Source: Clostridia bacterium (GTDB lineage: Bacteria; Bacillota; Clostridia; UBA1381). From it: a stretch of 5,607 nt of DNA. Positions 1-5,607 of this stretch are shown piece by piece. The notes beneath the pieces are model-generated. The model was not told the origin of the DNA, ran no database searches, and saw only the letters and a list, made by a program, of their open reading frames with translations. Numbering within the stretch: position 1 is the stretch's first letter; each line of letters begins with the position of its first letter. The stretch is from the NCBI GenBank assembly GCA_017380475.1, contig JAFODX010000173.1:1-5607 (forward strand), read 5' to 3'. The translations under genes and the position numbers were made by a program.

Positions 1-938
1 CAGATACAATGCCGCAGTGGGCAGGTTCAAGCTGGTATTTCTTAAGATATGCAGATGCACATAACGATAACGCGCTTGCATCAAAAGAAGCGCTTGATTA
101 CTGGACACCTGTAGACTGGTATAACGGCGGTATGGAGCATACAACACTTCACTTGCTCTATTCTCGTTTCTGGCACAAGTTCCTGTTCGATATCGGCGTA
201 GTTCCGACAAAGGAACCGTATCAGAAGAGAACATCACACGGTATGATTCTCGGCGAAAACGGCGAGAAAATGTCAAAGTCAAGAGGAAACGTTGTTAACC
301 CCGACGACGTTGTAAACGAGGTTGGTGCCGATACATTCAGAACATACGAGATGTTCCTCGGTGCGTTTGACCAGAGTACACCGTGGTCACAGCAGGGACT
401 AAAAGGTTGTTACAAGTTCATTGAAAAGGTATGGAACTTGCAGAACATCGTAACAGACGATGAAGGCTACAGCCCTGAACTTGAAAAGGCAATGCACAAG
501 ACAATCAAGAAGGTTGGCGACGACTTCGAGAGAATGAAGTTCAATACTGCAATCGCTACAATGATGAGCTTCTTGAACGATGTATCAAAGAAAGGCTCAA
601 TCACAAAGGGCGAATTTAAGACATTTATCACACTTCTTAACCCCGTTGCACCGCACGTAACAGAGGAGTTATGGCAGATGCTTGGCGGCGAAGGCTTGCT
701 CTCACTTGCACCGTGGCCGGCATATGACGAGGATAAGACAGTAGATGATGAAATCGAAATCGTTGTTCAGATAAACGGTAAAATACGTGACAAGATGAAC
801 GTTCCGGCGGATATTGACCGTGCAGGTCTTGAGGCTGTTGCGATGGAATCAGAGCGTATCCGTGAGCTTACAGAGGGCAAAACGATTGTAAAAGTAATTG
901 CAGTTCCCGGCAAGCTTGTAAATATCGTTGTAAAATGA
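1..938 (+). CDS. leuS: Leucyl-tRNA synthetase, C-terminal part (5' end outside window)
   Basis: Class I aminoacyl-tRNA synthetase that charges tRNA-Leu with leucine in the cytoplasm. The reading frame is open from the left edge (first whole codon at 3), so the ATG at 9 is an internal methionine and not the start. Counting from that methionine, the protein begins with the leucine-specific catalytic segment MPQWAGSSWYFLRY, then HLLYSRFWHKFL near residues 48-59. The class I signature KMSKS is at residues 87-91 (bases 267-281). The helical anticodon-binding domain follows (about 110-240, including LLNPVAPHVTEELW). The small C-terminal domain that contacts the tRNA elbow ends the protein (about 245-309, with VVQINGKIRDK). 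The Rossmann HIGH motif and the editing domain must lie upstream of the window. The C-terminus is complete, with stop TGA at 936-938. No hairpin terminator is visible before the next gene's promoter, so some read-through is possible. Confidence 0.97.
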   Translation, partial: DTMPQWAGSSWYFLRYADAHNDNALASKEALDYWTPVDWYNGGMEHTTLHLLYSRFWHKFLFDIGVVPTKEPYQKRTSHGMILGENGEKMSKSRGNVVNPDDVVNEVGADTFRTYEMFLGAFDQSTPWSQQGLKGCYKFIEKVWNLQNIVTDDEGYSPELEKAMHKTIKKVGDDFERMKFNTAIATMMSFLNDVSKKGSITKGEFKTFITLLNPVAPHVTEELWQMLGGEGLLSLAPWPAYDEDKTVDDEIEIVVQINGKIRDKMNVPADIDRAGLEAVAMESERIRELTEGKTIVKVIAVPGKLVNIVVK

Positions 939-957
939 AAAAAATTGTAAATAACTA

Positions 958-986
958 TTGCACTTTTTCATAAAATATAGTATAAT
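958..986 (+). promoter_or_regulatory. Sigma-A-type promoter for the isomerase-like gene
   Basis: TTGCAC (958-963) and a perfect TATAAT (981-986) are separated by exactly 17 bp, close to the housekeeping-sigma consensus. The expected transcription start is near 992-994. It begins about 20 bp after the leuS stop and sits 31 bp upstream of the ATG at 1017. This gives the isomerase-like gene a short leader and transcription independent of leuS. Its position also argues against translation from the in-frame ATG at 990, which falls just before or on the expected first transcribed base. Confidence 0.8.
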
Positions 987-1003
987 GTTATGGTAGAAAA
1001 ATC

Positions 1004-1009
1004 GGGGAG
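1004..1009 (+). promoter_or_regulatory. Ribosome binding site deciding the start at 1017
   Basis: GGGGAG ends 7 nt before ATG 1017. The upstream in-frame ATG at 990 has no purine-rich site before it and overlaps the promoter start region, so 1017 is preferred. Confidence 0.75.
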
Positions 1010-1016
1010 AACAACA

Positions 1017-1811
1017 ATGCAGAATATAGGAATCGCAATATACAGCGGTGTGGATTTCAAAAAACAGGCGGAGTATTTTAAAAAGCTTGGCGTTACAAGT
1101 ACATTTATCGGTTCTGAAACTGCTGATTTTGACGGTGTTGTAACGACATTTGCTGATAACGGCATTGTATGCGAATCGCTTCACGCACCGTATAAAAACA
1201 TAAACGATATGTGGAGCAGTGACGAAACAGTGGCACAGACTATGCTCGGCAGGCTTAAAGACAGTGTTGATAAGTGTGCAAAGTATTCCATTCCCGTATC
1301 GGTTGTGCATCTTTCAAGCGGCGTGCCGATGCCCGAGATAAACGAACTCGGAATTGCAAGATTCGAAGAACTGTTTTCGTATGCAGAGGAAAAAGGTGTG
1401 AAAATTGCACTTGAAAACCAGCGTTTCCTTGAAAACCTCTCGTTTTTCCTTGACAGATACCCGAATGTCGGTTTTTGCTGGGATGCAGGTCATGAGTACG
1501 GATTTACTCACGGCATAAACTTTATGGATATGTATGGCAACCGTGCGATTGCACTTCATATCCACGACAACAGAGCCGGTATCAATACCGACGACCATCT
1601 TCTTCCGTTTGACGGAAAGATAGATTTTAATGAAGTTGCCGGGAAGCTTGTGAGAAACGGATATACCGGCACAATAATGCTTGAAATCAGTAAAGAAGTG
1701 GCAATAGACGGTAAAAAGGTGTATGCTGACTTAACCGAAGAAGAATATATGGACAGAGCTTATTCAGCAGTGAAAAAGCTTGCGGTAATGGTCGAAGAAT
1801 TAAAGAAATAA
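1017..1811 (+). CDS. Sugar phosphate isomerase/epimerase-like TIM-barrel protein (AP endonuclease 2 / xylose isomerase-like fold)
   Basis: A 264-residue cytoplasmic protein of the xylose isomerase-like TIM-barrel superfamily, which holds sugar epimerases and isomerases, inosose dehydratases and endonuclease IV. Barrel-strand motifs appear in order: SLHAPY (54-59), VVHLS (96-100), IALENQR (130-136), GFCWDAGHEYGF (152-163), ALHIHDN (179-185), DDHLLPFDGKIDF (192-204) and IMLEIS (220-225). Candidate metal ligands are H56, H98, E133, D156, H159, H181, D192, H194 and E223. By spacing these can be aligned with the nine metal ligands of endonuclease IV, although the flanking motifs are not those of Nfo; a sugar-active enzyme is the more likely role. 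The substrate cannot be told from sequence, and the neighbours (leuS, SRP RNA) give no pathway hint. It has its own promoter at 958-986, so it is probably a single-gene unit. The start at 1017 was chosen over 990 because of the GGGGAG site and the promoter position. Confidence 0.85.
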   Translation: MQNIGIAIYSGVDFKKQAEYFKKLGVTSTFIGSETADFDGVVTTFADNGIVCESLHAPYKNINDMWSSDETVAQTMLGRLKDSVDKCAKYSIPVSVVHLSSGVPMPEINELGIARFEELFSYAEEKGVKIALENQRFLENLSFFLDRYPNVGFCWDAGHEYGFTHGINFMDMYGNRAIALHIHDNRAGINTDDHLLPFDGKIDFNEVAGKLVRNGYTGTIMLEISKEVAIDGKKVYADLTEEEYMDRAYSAVKKLAVMVEELKK

Positions 1812-1834
1812 GACAGCAATTTAATATGACGATT

Positions 1835-1946
1835 TGGCGATGAAGGGCGAGTCCGTGCGATTGCGTGCCGTGAACCGTGTCAGGTGGGGAACCAAGCAGC
1901 ACTAAGCGGATTTCGTGATGTGTTACGGGTCACTCGCCCGGAGCCA
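1835..1946 (+). ncRNA. ffs: Small bacterial signal recognition particle RNA (4.5S type)
   Basis: RNA scaffold of the SRP, which binds Ffh and targets nascent membrane proteins to FtsY. The conserved Ffh-binding tip is clear: CAGG (1881-1884), TGG, a GGAA tetraloop (1888-1891), CC, then AAGCAG (1894-1899). This is the same layout as the E. coli tip, with a swapped closing pair. The rest folds as a long rod: GUG 1877-1879 with CAC 1900-1902, CCG 1868-1870 with CGG 1907-1909, CCGU 1853-1856 with ACGG 1925-1928, GGGCGAGU 1845-1852 with ACUCGCCC 1932-1939, and an outer UGGC 1835-1838 with GCCA 1943-1946. About 110 nt leaves no room for the Alu domain of the long Bacillus-type RNA. The ends are set by pairing only; the mature RNA could be the inner part, 1845-1939. 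Its place just upstream of dnaX is common in Firmicutes. Confidence 0.93.
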
Positions 1947-1987
1947 TTTTAGAAAAAATAATACCGGTTGCGGTCAATAAGAAAAAT

Positions 1988-2012
1988 ACCGTCCGCGGAA
2001 AACGCGGACGGT
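1988..2012 (+). terminator. Strong hairpin between SRP RNA and dnaX, probable leaky terminator
   Basis: A perfect 10-bp GC-rich stem, ACCGTCCGCG (1988-1997) with CGCGGACGGT (2003-2012), closes a five-base GAAAA loop. On the + strand it is followed only by TTGTGAT, a weak U-tract, so termination after the SRP RNA may be partial. On the - strand the same stem is followed by ATTTTTC, a better U-tract, but no - strand gene is seen. The dnaX start is 30 bp downstream with no promoter in between. The hairpin could end the SRP RNA, attenuate dnaX or protect a processed 3' end. Confidence 0.65.
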
Positions 2013-2028
2013 TTGTGATATACAGAGA

Positions 2029-2035
2029 AAGGAAG
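2029..2035 (+). promoter_or_regulatory. Ribosome binding site deciding the dnaX start
   Basis: AAGGAAG ends 6 nt before ATG 2042. A GTG at 2015 is in the same frame, but it sits right against the hairpin at 1988-2012 without a ribosome site. The family's N-terminus (short lead, then YRKWRP) fits the ATG. Confidence 0.75.
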
Positions 2036-2041
2036 AAAGGT

Positions 2042-3940
2042 ATGGCACATCAGGCTATATACAGAAAGTGGCGTCCTCTTGTATTTGACGATATTGTCGG
2101 TCAGGAGCATATAACACGCACTCTTAAAAACCAAATACTGTCCGATGCTGTGGGCCATGCATATCTTTTCTGCGGAACACGGGGTACGGGAAAAACAACC
2201 TGTGCAAAGGTGCTTTCGCGTGCAGTTAACTGCTTAAATCCCCAAAACGGAAACCCGTGTAACGAATGTGAGGTGTGCCGTGGCATACTTGACGGCTCGA
2301 TTATGGACGTAACGGAAATGGACGCCGCATCAAACAACGGTGTTGATGATATCCGTGAGATTATTGAGGACATAAACTACGTTGCATCAAATGCAAAACG
2401 AACCGTTTATATCATCGACGAGGTGCATATGCTCTCGGCAAGTGCGTTTAACGCACTCTTAAAAACTCTTGAAGAACCGCCGGAGAATGTGGTGTTCATC
2501 CTTGCGACCACAGAGTCGCATAAAGTACCTCAGACAATTCTTTCGCGTTGTCAGAGATTTGATTTTAAACGTATAAGAAACGAAGATATAACCGTCAGGA
2601 TGAAAGAAATTGCGTATGCTGACGGATATGAAATAAGTGATGATGCATTCCGGATGCTTGCATCGCTTGCCGAAGGCTCAATGCGTGACGGACTGAGCAT
2701 AATGGAACGTGTAATATCTGCCTGCGGTAACAAAGTAACTGCAGAGGATATTGAACAGACACTCGGGATATCGTCATCAGATACTGTATTTGAACTTACA
2801 GATGCAATCGCAGACGGCGATGCGGCTCGTGTCATCACAGTTATTGACAGAGCTGTGTCAGACGGTAAAGAGCTTTCGCAGCTTGCATCATCAGAGCTTG
2901 CACATTTAAGAGCACTGATGCTTTGTAAGTTGTCCGATACACCTGAAACATTGGTTGATACGGATGCGGCAACACTTGTAAAGTATAAGGCACAGAGTGA
3001 AAAGCTTGCATTCGAAAAAATAAACCGTGCATCAACACTGATTTCAAATGCGATGGCGGATGCCCGTGTTGCAAAATCTGCACGAATAGTATATGAGCTT
3101 GCATTTATAAAACTTGCAAGACCGGATATGGACGCAAACCCCGATGCGGTTATGGACAGGCTTTCTGCAGTTGAAAACAAACTTATAACGGGAGTGATGC
3201 CAACGGCATCGCCTGTTGCAGTTTCTGACAACAGTGATTTAATACGCCGTCTGGAACGTGTGGAGGAAGCAATAAAAAACGGGGTAACGGCAACGGCTGA
3301 ACCTGATTCTACGCCCGAGCCGGAAACACCGAAAACATCGGCACGTATGTTTGTGCCAATCCCTGAATCAGAACTCAATTTTGACTATCCCACAGCCTCA
3401 CTTGCACGTAACTGGGAAAAGACGATTGAGCTGATGCTGAAAAAACAGTGTCCGTTTATAATGCCGCTCAAGAGCTGTACAGTAGCTTTTGATAAAGAGG
3501 GTATTATAATTCTTGTACCGGAGGACAAGGGGGCATTCACTCTGAGCAGTGCCCAAAACCACATAGACGATATCCGCAAGGTGTTCAGAGAAGTAACCGG
3601 TACACAGTATACAGTAAAGATAGTAAAGCGTGACGAAATAGACCCACGCAATATTATAAATCCGTTCTCGTTACCCAAAACTGAGGCTGTAACCGAAGAG
3701 CCGAAAGAAACGGTATCAGAGCAAGTGCCTGAAGTTGAACAGGAGAAAACTGATAAATTCAACGAGTTTTTCGACCAGTTTTCAAGTATAATAACTGACG
3801 GCGACAGACAGGCTCTTTTATCTGATGAACCACTTGATGCCGGTGAGCAGTCGGCGATTGAGGACGATGATGAAAGAGAAGAATTTTTAGACGAAAGTGA
3901 AATTCAATCCGACGAAGAAGATTTGCCGAAAAATGAATAA
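2042..3940 (+). CDS. dnaX: DNA polymerase III subunits gamma and tau (clamp-loader ATPase)
   Basis: Motor subunit of the clamp loader, which opens and loads the beta clamp at the replication fork; tau also ties polymerase and helicase together. The protein has 632 residues. The N-terminal AAA+ domain shows YRKWRP (7-12), Walker A GTRGTGKT (45-52), a zinc module with C64, C73, C76 and C79, Walker B with DE (126-127), the SRC motif with arginine finger R169 (168-170), and sensor 2 in GSMRDGLS (212-219). The collar domain III spans roughly 245-365. A linker rich in P, T and E follows (about 385-440), then a conserved C-terminal domain (about 450-530, beginning near NWEKTIELML) and a strongly acidic tail (about 545-632). 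The length is near E. coli tau. A likely -1 frameshift site at 3274-3280 (codons 411-413) could also yield a 419-residue gamma-like product. It is followed after 23 bp by ybaB and then recR, in an apparent operon with the SRP RNA upstream. Confidence 0.97.
   Translation: MAHQAIYRKWRPLVFDDIVGQEHITRTLKNQILSDAVGHAYLFCGTRGTGKTTCAKVLSRAVNCLNPQNGNPCNECEVCRGILDGSIMDVTEMDAASNNGVDDIREIIEDINYVASNAKRTVYIIDEVHMLSASAFNALLKTLEEPPENVVFILATTESHKVPQTILSRCQRFDFKRIRNEDITVRMKEIAYADGYEISDDAFRMLASLAEGSMRDGLSIMERVISACGNKVTAEDIEQTLGISSSDTVFELTDAIADGDAARVITVIDRAVSDGKELSQLASSELAHLRALMLCKLSDTPETLVDTDAATLVKYKAQSEKLAFEKINRASTLISNAMADARVAKSARIVYELAFIKLARPDMDANPDAVMDRLSAVENKLITGVMPTASPVAVSDNSDLIRRLERVEEAIKNGVTATAEPDSTPEPETPKTSARMFVPIPESELNFDYPTASLARNWEKTIELMLKKQCPFIMPLKSCTVAFDKEGIIILVPEDKGAFTLSSAQNHIDDIRKVFREVTGTQYTVKIVKRDEIDPRNIINPFSLPKTEAVTEEPKETVSEQVPEVEQEKTDKFNEFFDQFSSIITDGDRQALLSDEPLDAGEQSAIEDDDEREEFLDESEIQSDEEDLPKNE
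3262..3322 (+). promoter_or_regulatory. dnaX: Candidate programmed -1 ribosomal frameshift element in dnaX
   Basis: Three parts lie in the right order. GGAGG (3262-3266) looks like a Shine-Dalgarno stimulator. The heptamer A AAA AAC (3274-3280) is in the correct phase for a -1 slip (zero-frame codons ATA AAA AAC). A 5-bp stem, CGGCT (3294-3298) with AGCCG (3318-3322), lies downstream. After a slip the ribosome reads CGG GGT AAC GGC AAC GGC and then TGA (3298-3300), giving a protein of 413 + 6 = 419 residues. It would keep the ATPase and collar domains and lose the tau-specific part. This mirrors E. coli dnaX, where an upstream SD-like site, A AAA AAG and a hairpin produce gamma. Weak points are that A AAA AAC is usually less slippery in bacteria than A AAA AAG, the stem is short with a 19-nt loop, and the SD spacing is 7 nt rather than about 10. 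Confidence 0.55.
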
Positions 3941-3963
3941 ATAAAAGAAAAGAGGAATATAAA

Positions 3964-4317
3964 ATGGGAAAATATAAAGGCTTTGCAGGAGCAGGAATGA
4001 ATCAGAAACAGAATATGAACAGTATGATTAAACAGGCTCAGAAGATGCAGGAAGAAATGGAACGTGTTCAGCAGGAAACAGAGGAGGAGCAGGTTGAAGC
4101 AACATCAGGCGGCGGAGCTGTTAAGGTTGTTGTAAACGGTAAGAAAGAGCTTGTTTCAATCAAGCTTGATCCGGATGCAGTGGACCCTGATGATGTAGAA
4201 ACACTTGAGGATTTGATTCTTGCGGCTGTAAACGAAGGTGTTAAGAAAGCAGAAGAAATAATGTCAGAGAGAATGGGCGCTATAACAGGCGGACTTAACA
4301 TTCCGGGGTTATTCTGA
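3964..4317 (+). CDS. YbaB/EbfC family nucleoid-associated DNA-binding protein
   Basis: A small DNA-binding protein of 117 residues. Family members form homodimers with a tweezer-like shape, bind DNA and are linked to nucleoid organisation; the exact cellular role is not settled. The sequence has the family's layout. A Gly/Met/Asn/Gln-rich lead is followed by a long charged helix able to form a coiled coil (about 16-43, MIKQAQKMQEEMERVQQE). The central strands come next, with a GGGAVKVVVNGKKELVSIKLDP-type core (49-70, conserved G-x-V-x-V-x-x-N-G). DPDDVETLEDLILAAVNEG (74-92) and a helix ending in a Gly-rich tail (NIPGLF) close it. The start ATG 3964 has AGAGGA (3951-3956) 7 nt upstream. It lies 23 bp after dnaX, and its stop TGA (4315-4317) overlaps the recR ATG by one base. 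This is the standard bacterial dnaX-ybaB-recR order. Confidence 0.95.
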   Translation: MGKYKGFAGAGMNQKQNMNSMIKQAQKMQEEMERVQQETEEEQVEATSGGGAVKVVVNGKKELVSIKLDPDAVDPDDVETLEDLILAAVNEGVKKAEEIMSERMGAITGGLNIPGLF

Positions 4318-4916
4318 TGTATTCAGCGGCTATAGATGAGCTGATTGAGAAGTTTGAACGTCTTCCGGGCATAGGCCACAAGAGCGCAGAACGCATTGCG
4401 TTTTATCTGCTTGAGAATATGACAGAGGCAGAGGCTGAAGCAATGGCACAGGCTATTGTGGGCGCTAAGCGTAAAATACGCTTGTGTGAGGTTTGTCAGA
4501 ATCTTACAGACGAATCGCCGTGTCATATATGCTCATCACCAAAGCGTGACAAAACCACGATATGTGTTGTGGAAGGTCCTGAGGATGTTTCGGCAATCGA
4601 AAATACTCACGAATATAACGGACTCTATCACGTTCTTCACGGTGCATTGTCGCCTATGGACGGAATAGGTCCCGACGATATAAAAATAAATGAGCTTTTA
4701 CTGCGTCTTACAGACAATGATGTATCAGAGGTTATTCTTGCTACAAACCCGACTGTAAACGGCACTGCAACGGCTGTATATATATCAAAGCTGTTGTCAT
4801 CGTTTGACGTTAAAGTAACACGGATTGCACACGGTATCCCGATTGGTTCGGATATCGAATATGCTGATAAAATCACAATTATAAAGGCGATGGAGAGCAG
4901 AAGCGAAATGAACTGA
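4317..4916 (+). CDS. recR: Recombination mediator protein RecR
   Basis: Part of the RecFOR pathway: RecR with RecO, and in many bacteria RecF, helps load RecA onto SSB-coated single-stranded gaps. It assembles as a ring-like tetramer able to encircle DNA. The 199 residues match the family's usual length of about 200. Visible parts in order are the helix-hairpin-helix (LPGIGHKSAERIAFYLL, 16-32), a four-cysteine zinc finger (C57, C60, C69, C72), and the Toprim domain from about 80 to 175. The Toprim domain has the acidic VVEGPEDV (84-91), LHGALSPMDGIGPDDI (107-122) and EVILATNPTVNGTATAVYI (138-156). The C-terminal segment is HGIPIGSDIEYAD (172-184). Its ATG shares one base with the ybaB stop (TGATG). 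Only a weak GGGG (4305-4308) precedes it, so translation is probably coupled to ybaB. Confidence 0.97.
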   Translation: MYSAAIDELIEKFERLPGIGHKSAERIAFYLLENMTEAEAEAMAQAIVGAKRKIRLCEVCQNLTDESPCHICSSPKRDKTTICVVEGPEDVSAIENTHEYNGLYHVLHGALSPMDGIGPDDIKINELLLRLTDNDVSEVILATNPTVNGTATAVYISKLLSSFDVKVTRIAHGIPIGSDIEYADKITIIKAMESRSEMN

Positions 4917-4945
4917 TACGGTATATTTTTGTAATTATACCGTAT
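4916..4945 (+). terminator. Hairpin overlapping the recR stop, possible weak terminator
   Basis: A perfect 10-bp inverted repeat, ATACGGTATA (4916-4925) and TATACCGTAT (4936-4945), has a 10-nt T-rich loop. It begins on the last base of the recR stop codon. The following ATTTGTAAT has only a short T run and the stem is AT-rich, so intrinsic termination would be weak. It could instead be a 3' stabilising structure or an operator-like palindrome ahead of the gene at 4979. Confidence 0.4.
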
Positions 4946-4978
4946 ATTTGTAATATAAAATGTGGAAGGAGAGATAAA

Positions 4979-5607
4979 ATGGACGCAATTAAGGAATTTA
5001 TTTTCAGTTACGATTTGCATTTACTGTTCAGAATGATTGTTGCGTGTGTCTGCGGTTTTGTGATAGGCTATGAACGTAAGAACCGTGCGAAGGACGCAGG
5101 CATAAGAACCCACTGTATTGTTGCGGTCGCATCTGCAATGATGATGATTGTATCAAAATACGGTTTCAACGATATGATTGAAAGTATTGAGTTTTTAAAT
5201 GCAGATGTACGTCTTGACCCGTCAAGAATGGCACAGGGCATAGTAACCGGTGTAGGTTTTCTTGGTTCAGGTCTGATTTTCCATCAGCGTGGCTCAACGC
5301 AGGGACTTACAACTGCGGCGGGTATCTGGGCGACATCGGGTATCGGTATGGCACTCGGTGCGGGAATGTACCGCATAGGTGTTTTCACAACGATTATAAT
5401 GCTTGTAATCCAGTATCTTCTCCATGCACGTAACCGTTTCACAAAAACTCATAAAACAAAGCTTTTAAGAGTCTTTGGTGTAGCTGAAGAGGGTTACGAA
5501 AAGAGAATGATAGAAATGTTCGCACAAAAGCAGATTTCTGTCAGTGATGTTTCAATAGACAAGAGCGAAAACAACGAGATTGATTATACATTCCATATAG
5601 AAATAGC
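4979..5607 (+). CDS. MgtC/SapB family membrane protein (3' end outside window)
   Basis: Inner-membrane protein of the MgtC/SapB family. Members are linked to growth under low magnesium and to virulence in some pathogens; Salmonella MgtC acts on the ATP synthase rather than carrying Mg2+. In a gut-type commensal the role is unknown. The 209 complete codons present show about five membrane segments (near 13-31, 45-59, 86-102, 110-130 and 132-148). The family signatures are GFVIGYER (26-33), AGIRTH (40-45), DPSRMAQGIVTGVGFLGSG (80-98) and GLTTAAGIWATSGIGMALGAG (109-129). From about 160 a soluble ACT-like C-terminal domain begins (KLLRVFGV...) and is cut by the window edge. Salmonella MgtC is about 230 residues, so only a short part should be missing. 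The start ATG 4979 has AAGGAGAG (4966-4973) 5 nt upstream. It lies 62 bp after recR; no clear promoter or Mg2+ riboswitch fits in that gap. Confidence 0.93.
   Translation, partial: MDAIKEFIFSYDLHLLFRMIVACVCGFVIGYERKNRAKDAGIRTHCIVAVASAMMMIVSKYGFNDMIESIEFLNADVRLDPSRMAQGIVTGVGFLGSGLIFHQRGSTQGLTTAAGIWATSGIGMALGAGMYRIGVFTTIIMLVIQYLLHARNRFTKTHKTKLLRVFGVAEEGYEKRMIEMFAQKQISVSDVSIDKSENNEIDYTFHIEI

Noticed and set aside
990..1016. In-frame ATG at 990 as the start of the isomerase-like gene
   Set aside because: It lies 3 bp after the -10 box, at or before the expected first transcribed base, and lacks a ribosome site. The extra nine residues do not look like part of the fold.
1800..1827. Possible SRP RNA promoter TTAAAG (1800-1805), 16 bp, TAATAT (1822-1827)
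   Set aside because: The -10-like box is well placed for a start near 1834, but it is only a partial match, and the -35 box is poor in an AT-rich stretch. It is too weak to call; a promoter is nevertheless expected in this area.
1963..1991. Alternative small hairpins (ACCG/CGGT at 1963-1974, or CGGT 1971-1974 with ACCG 1988-1991) as an anti-terminator before dnaX
   Set aside because: Only 4-bp stems, which could not compete with the 10-bp stem at 1988-2012, and no ligand-binding fold is recognisable.
2551..3378. Long open frame on the - strand opposite dnaX
   Set aside because: Its Ser/Ala-rich translation is typical of antisense frames of a coding gene, it has no ribosome site or recognisable domain, and the + strand gene is certain.
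3435..3443. Second A-run in dnaX, AAA AAA (codons 467-468), as a slippery site
   Set aside because: The base before it is G, so the heptamer is G AAA AAA, which allows poor re-pairing after a -1 slip. No SD-like stimulator stands at a suitable distance.
4929..4959. Promoter for the MgtC-family gene (TTGTAA with TAATAT or TATAAA)
   Set aside because: Both pairings match consensus poorly or have bad spacing. The predicted transcription start would fall at or inside the ribosome binding site at 4966-4973.

Overview
The window reads as an ordinary housekeeping stretch of a Firmicutes chromosome. It is most likely from a member of class Clostridia, perhaps the Ruminococcaceae/Oscillospiraceae; that family-level guess is inference. 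The evidence is gene order (small SRP RNA, dnaX, ybaB/EbfC, recR on one strand), strong purine-rich ribosome binding sites, a consensus sigma-A-type promoter and moderate base composition. All genes lie on the + strand and no mobile element, CRISPR array, tRNA or rRNA is visible.

Layout. Positions 1-938 are the 3' part of leuS (leucyl-tRNA synthetase), entering from the left edge. Next comes a TIM-barrel sugar phosphate isomerase/epimerase-like gene (1017-1811) with its own promoter at 958-986. The small signal recognition particle RNA follows at about 1835-1946, then a strong hairpin (1988-2012) with a poor U-tract. After the hairpin comes a tightly packed replication/repair group: dnaX (2042-3940), ybaB/EbfC (3964-4317) and recR (4317-4916, whose start overlaps the ybaB stop). 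A 10-bp hairpin overlaps the recR stop, and an MgtC/SapB-family membrane protein gene (4979 onward) runs off the right edge. There is no gene-free stretch over 300 bases; the longest, 1812-2041, holds the SRP RNA and the hairpin.

How the genes relate. DnaX is the clamp-loader ATPase, YbaB/EbfC a small nucleoid-associated DNA-binding protein, and RecR the recombination mediator that works with RecO and RecF. Their grouping is conserved in many bacteria. No promoter is obvious between the SRP RNA hairpin and dnaX, so dnaX is probably read by transcription passing the SRP RNA and its leaky terminator.

The most interesting signal is inside dnaX. A GGAGG Shine-Dalgarno-like stretch lies 7 nt before an A AAA AAC slippery heptamer (3274-3280), followed by a small GC-rich stem. 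A -1 shift there meets a TGA after six codons. This would give a truncated, gamma-like DnaX of 419 residues beside the 632-residue tau-like form, at the place in the protein where E. coli makes gamma. I see no wholly new biological system in the window.
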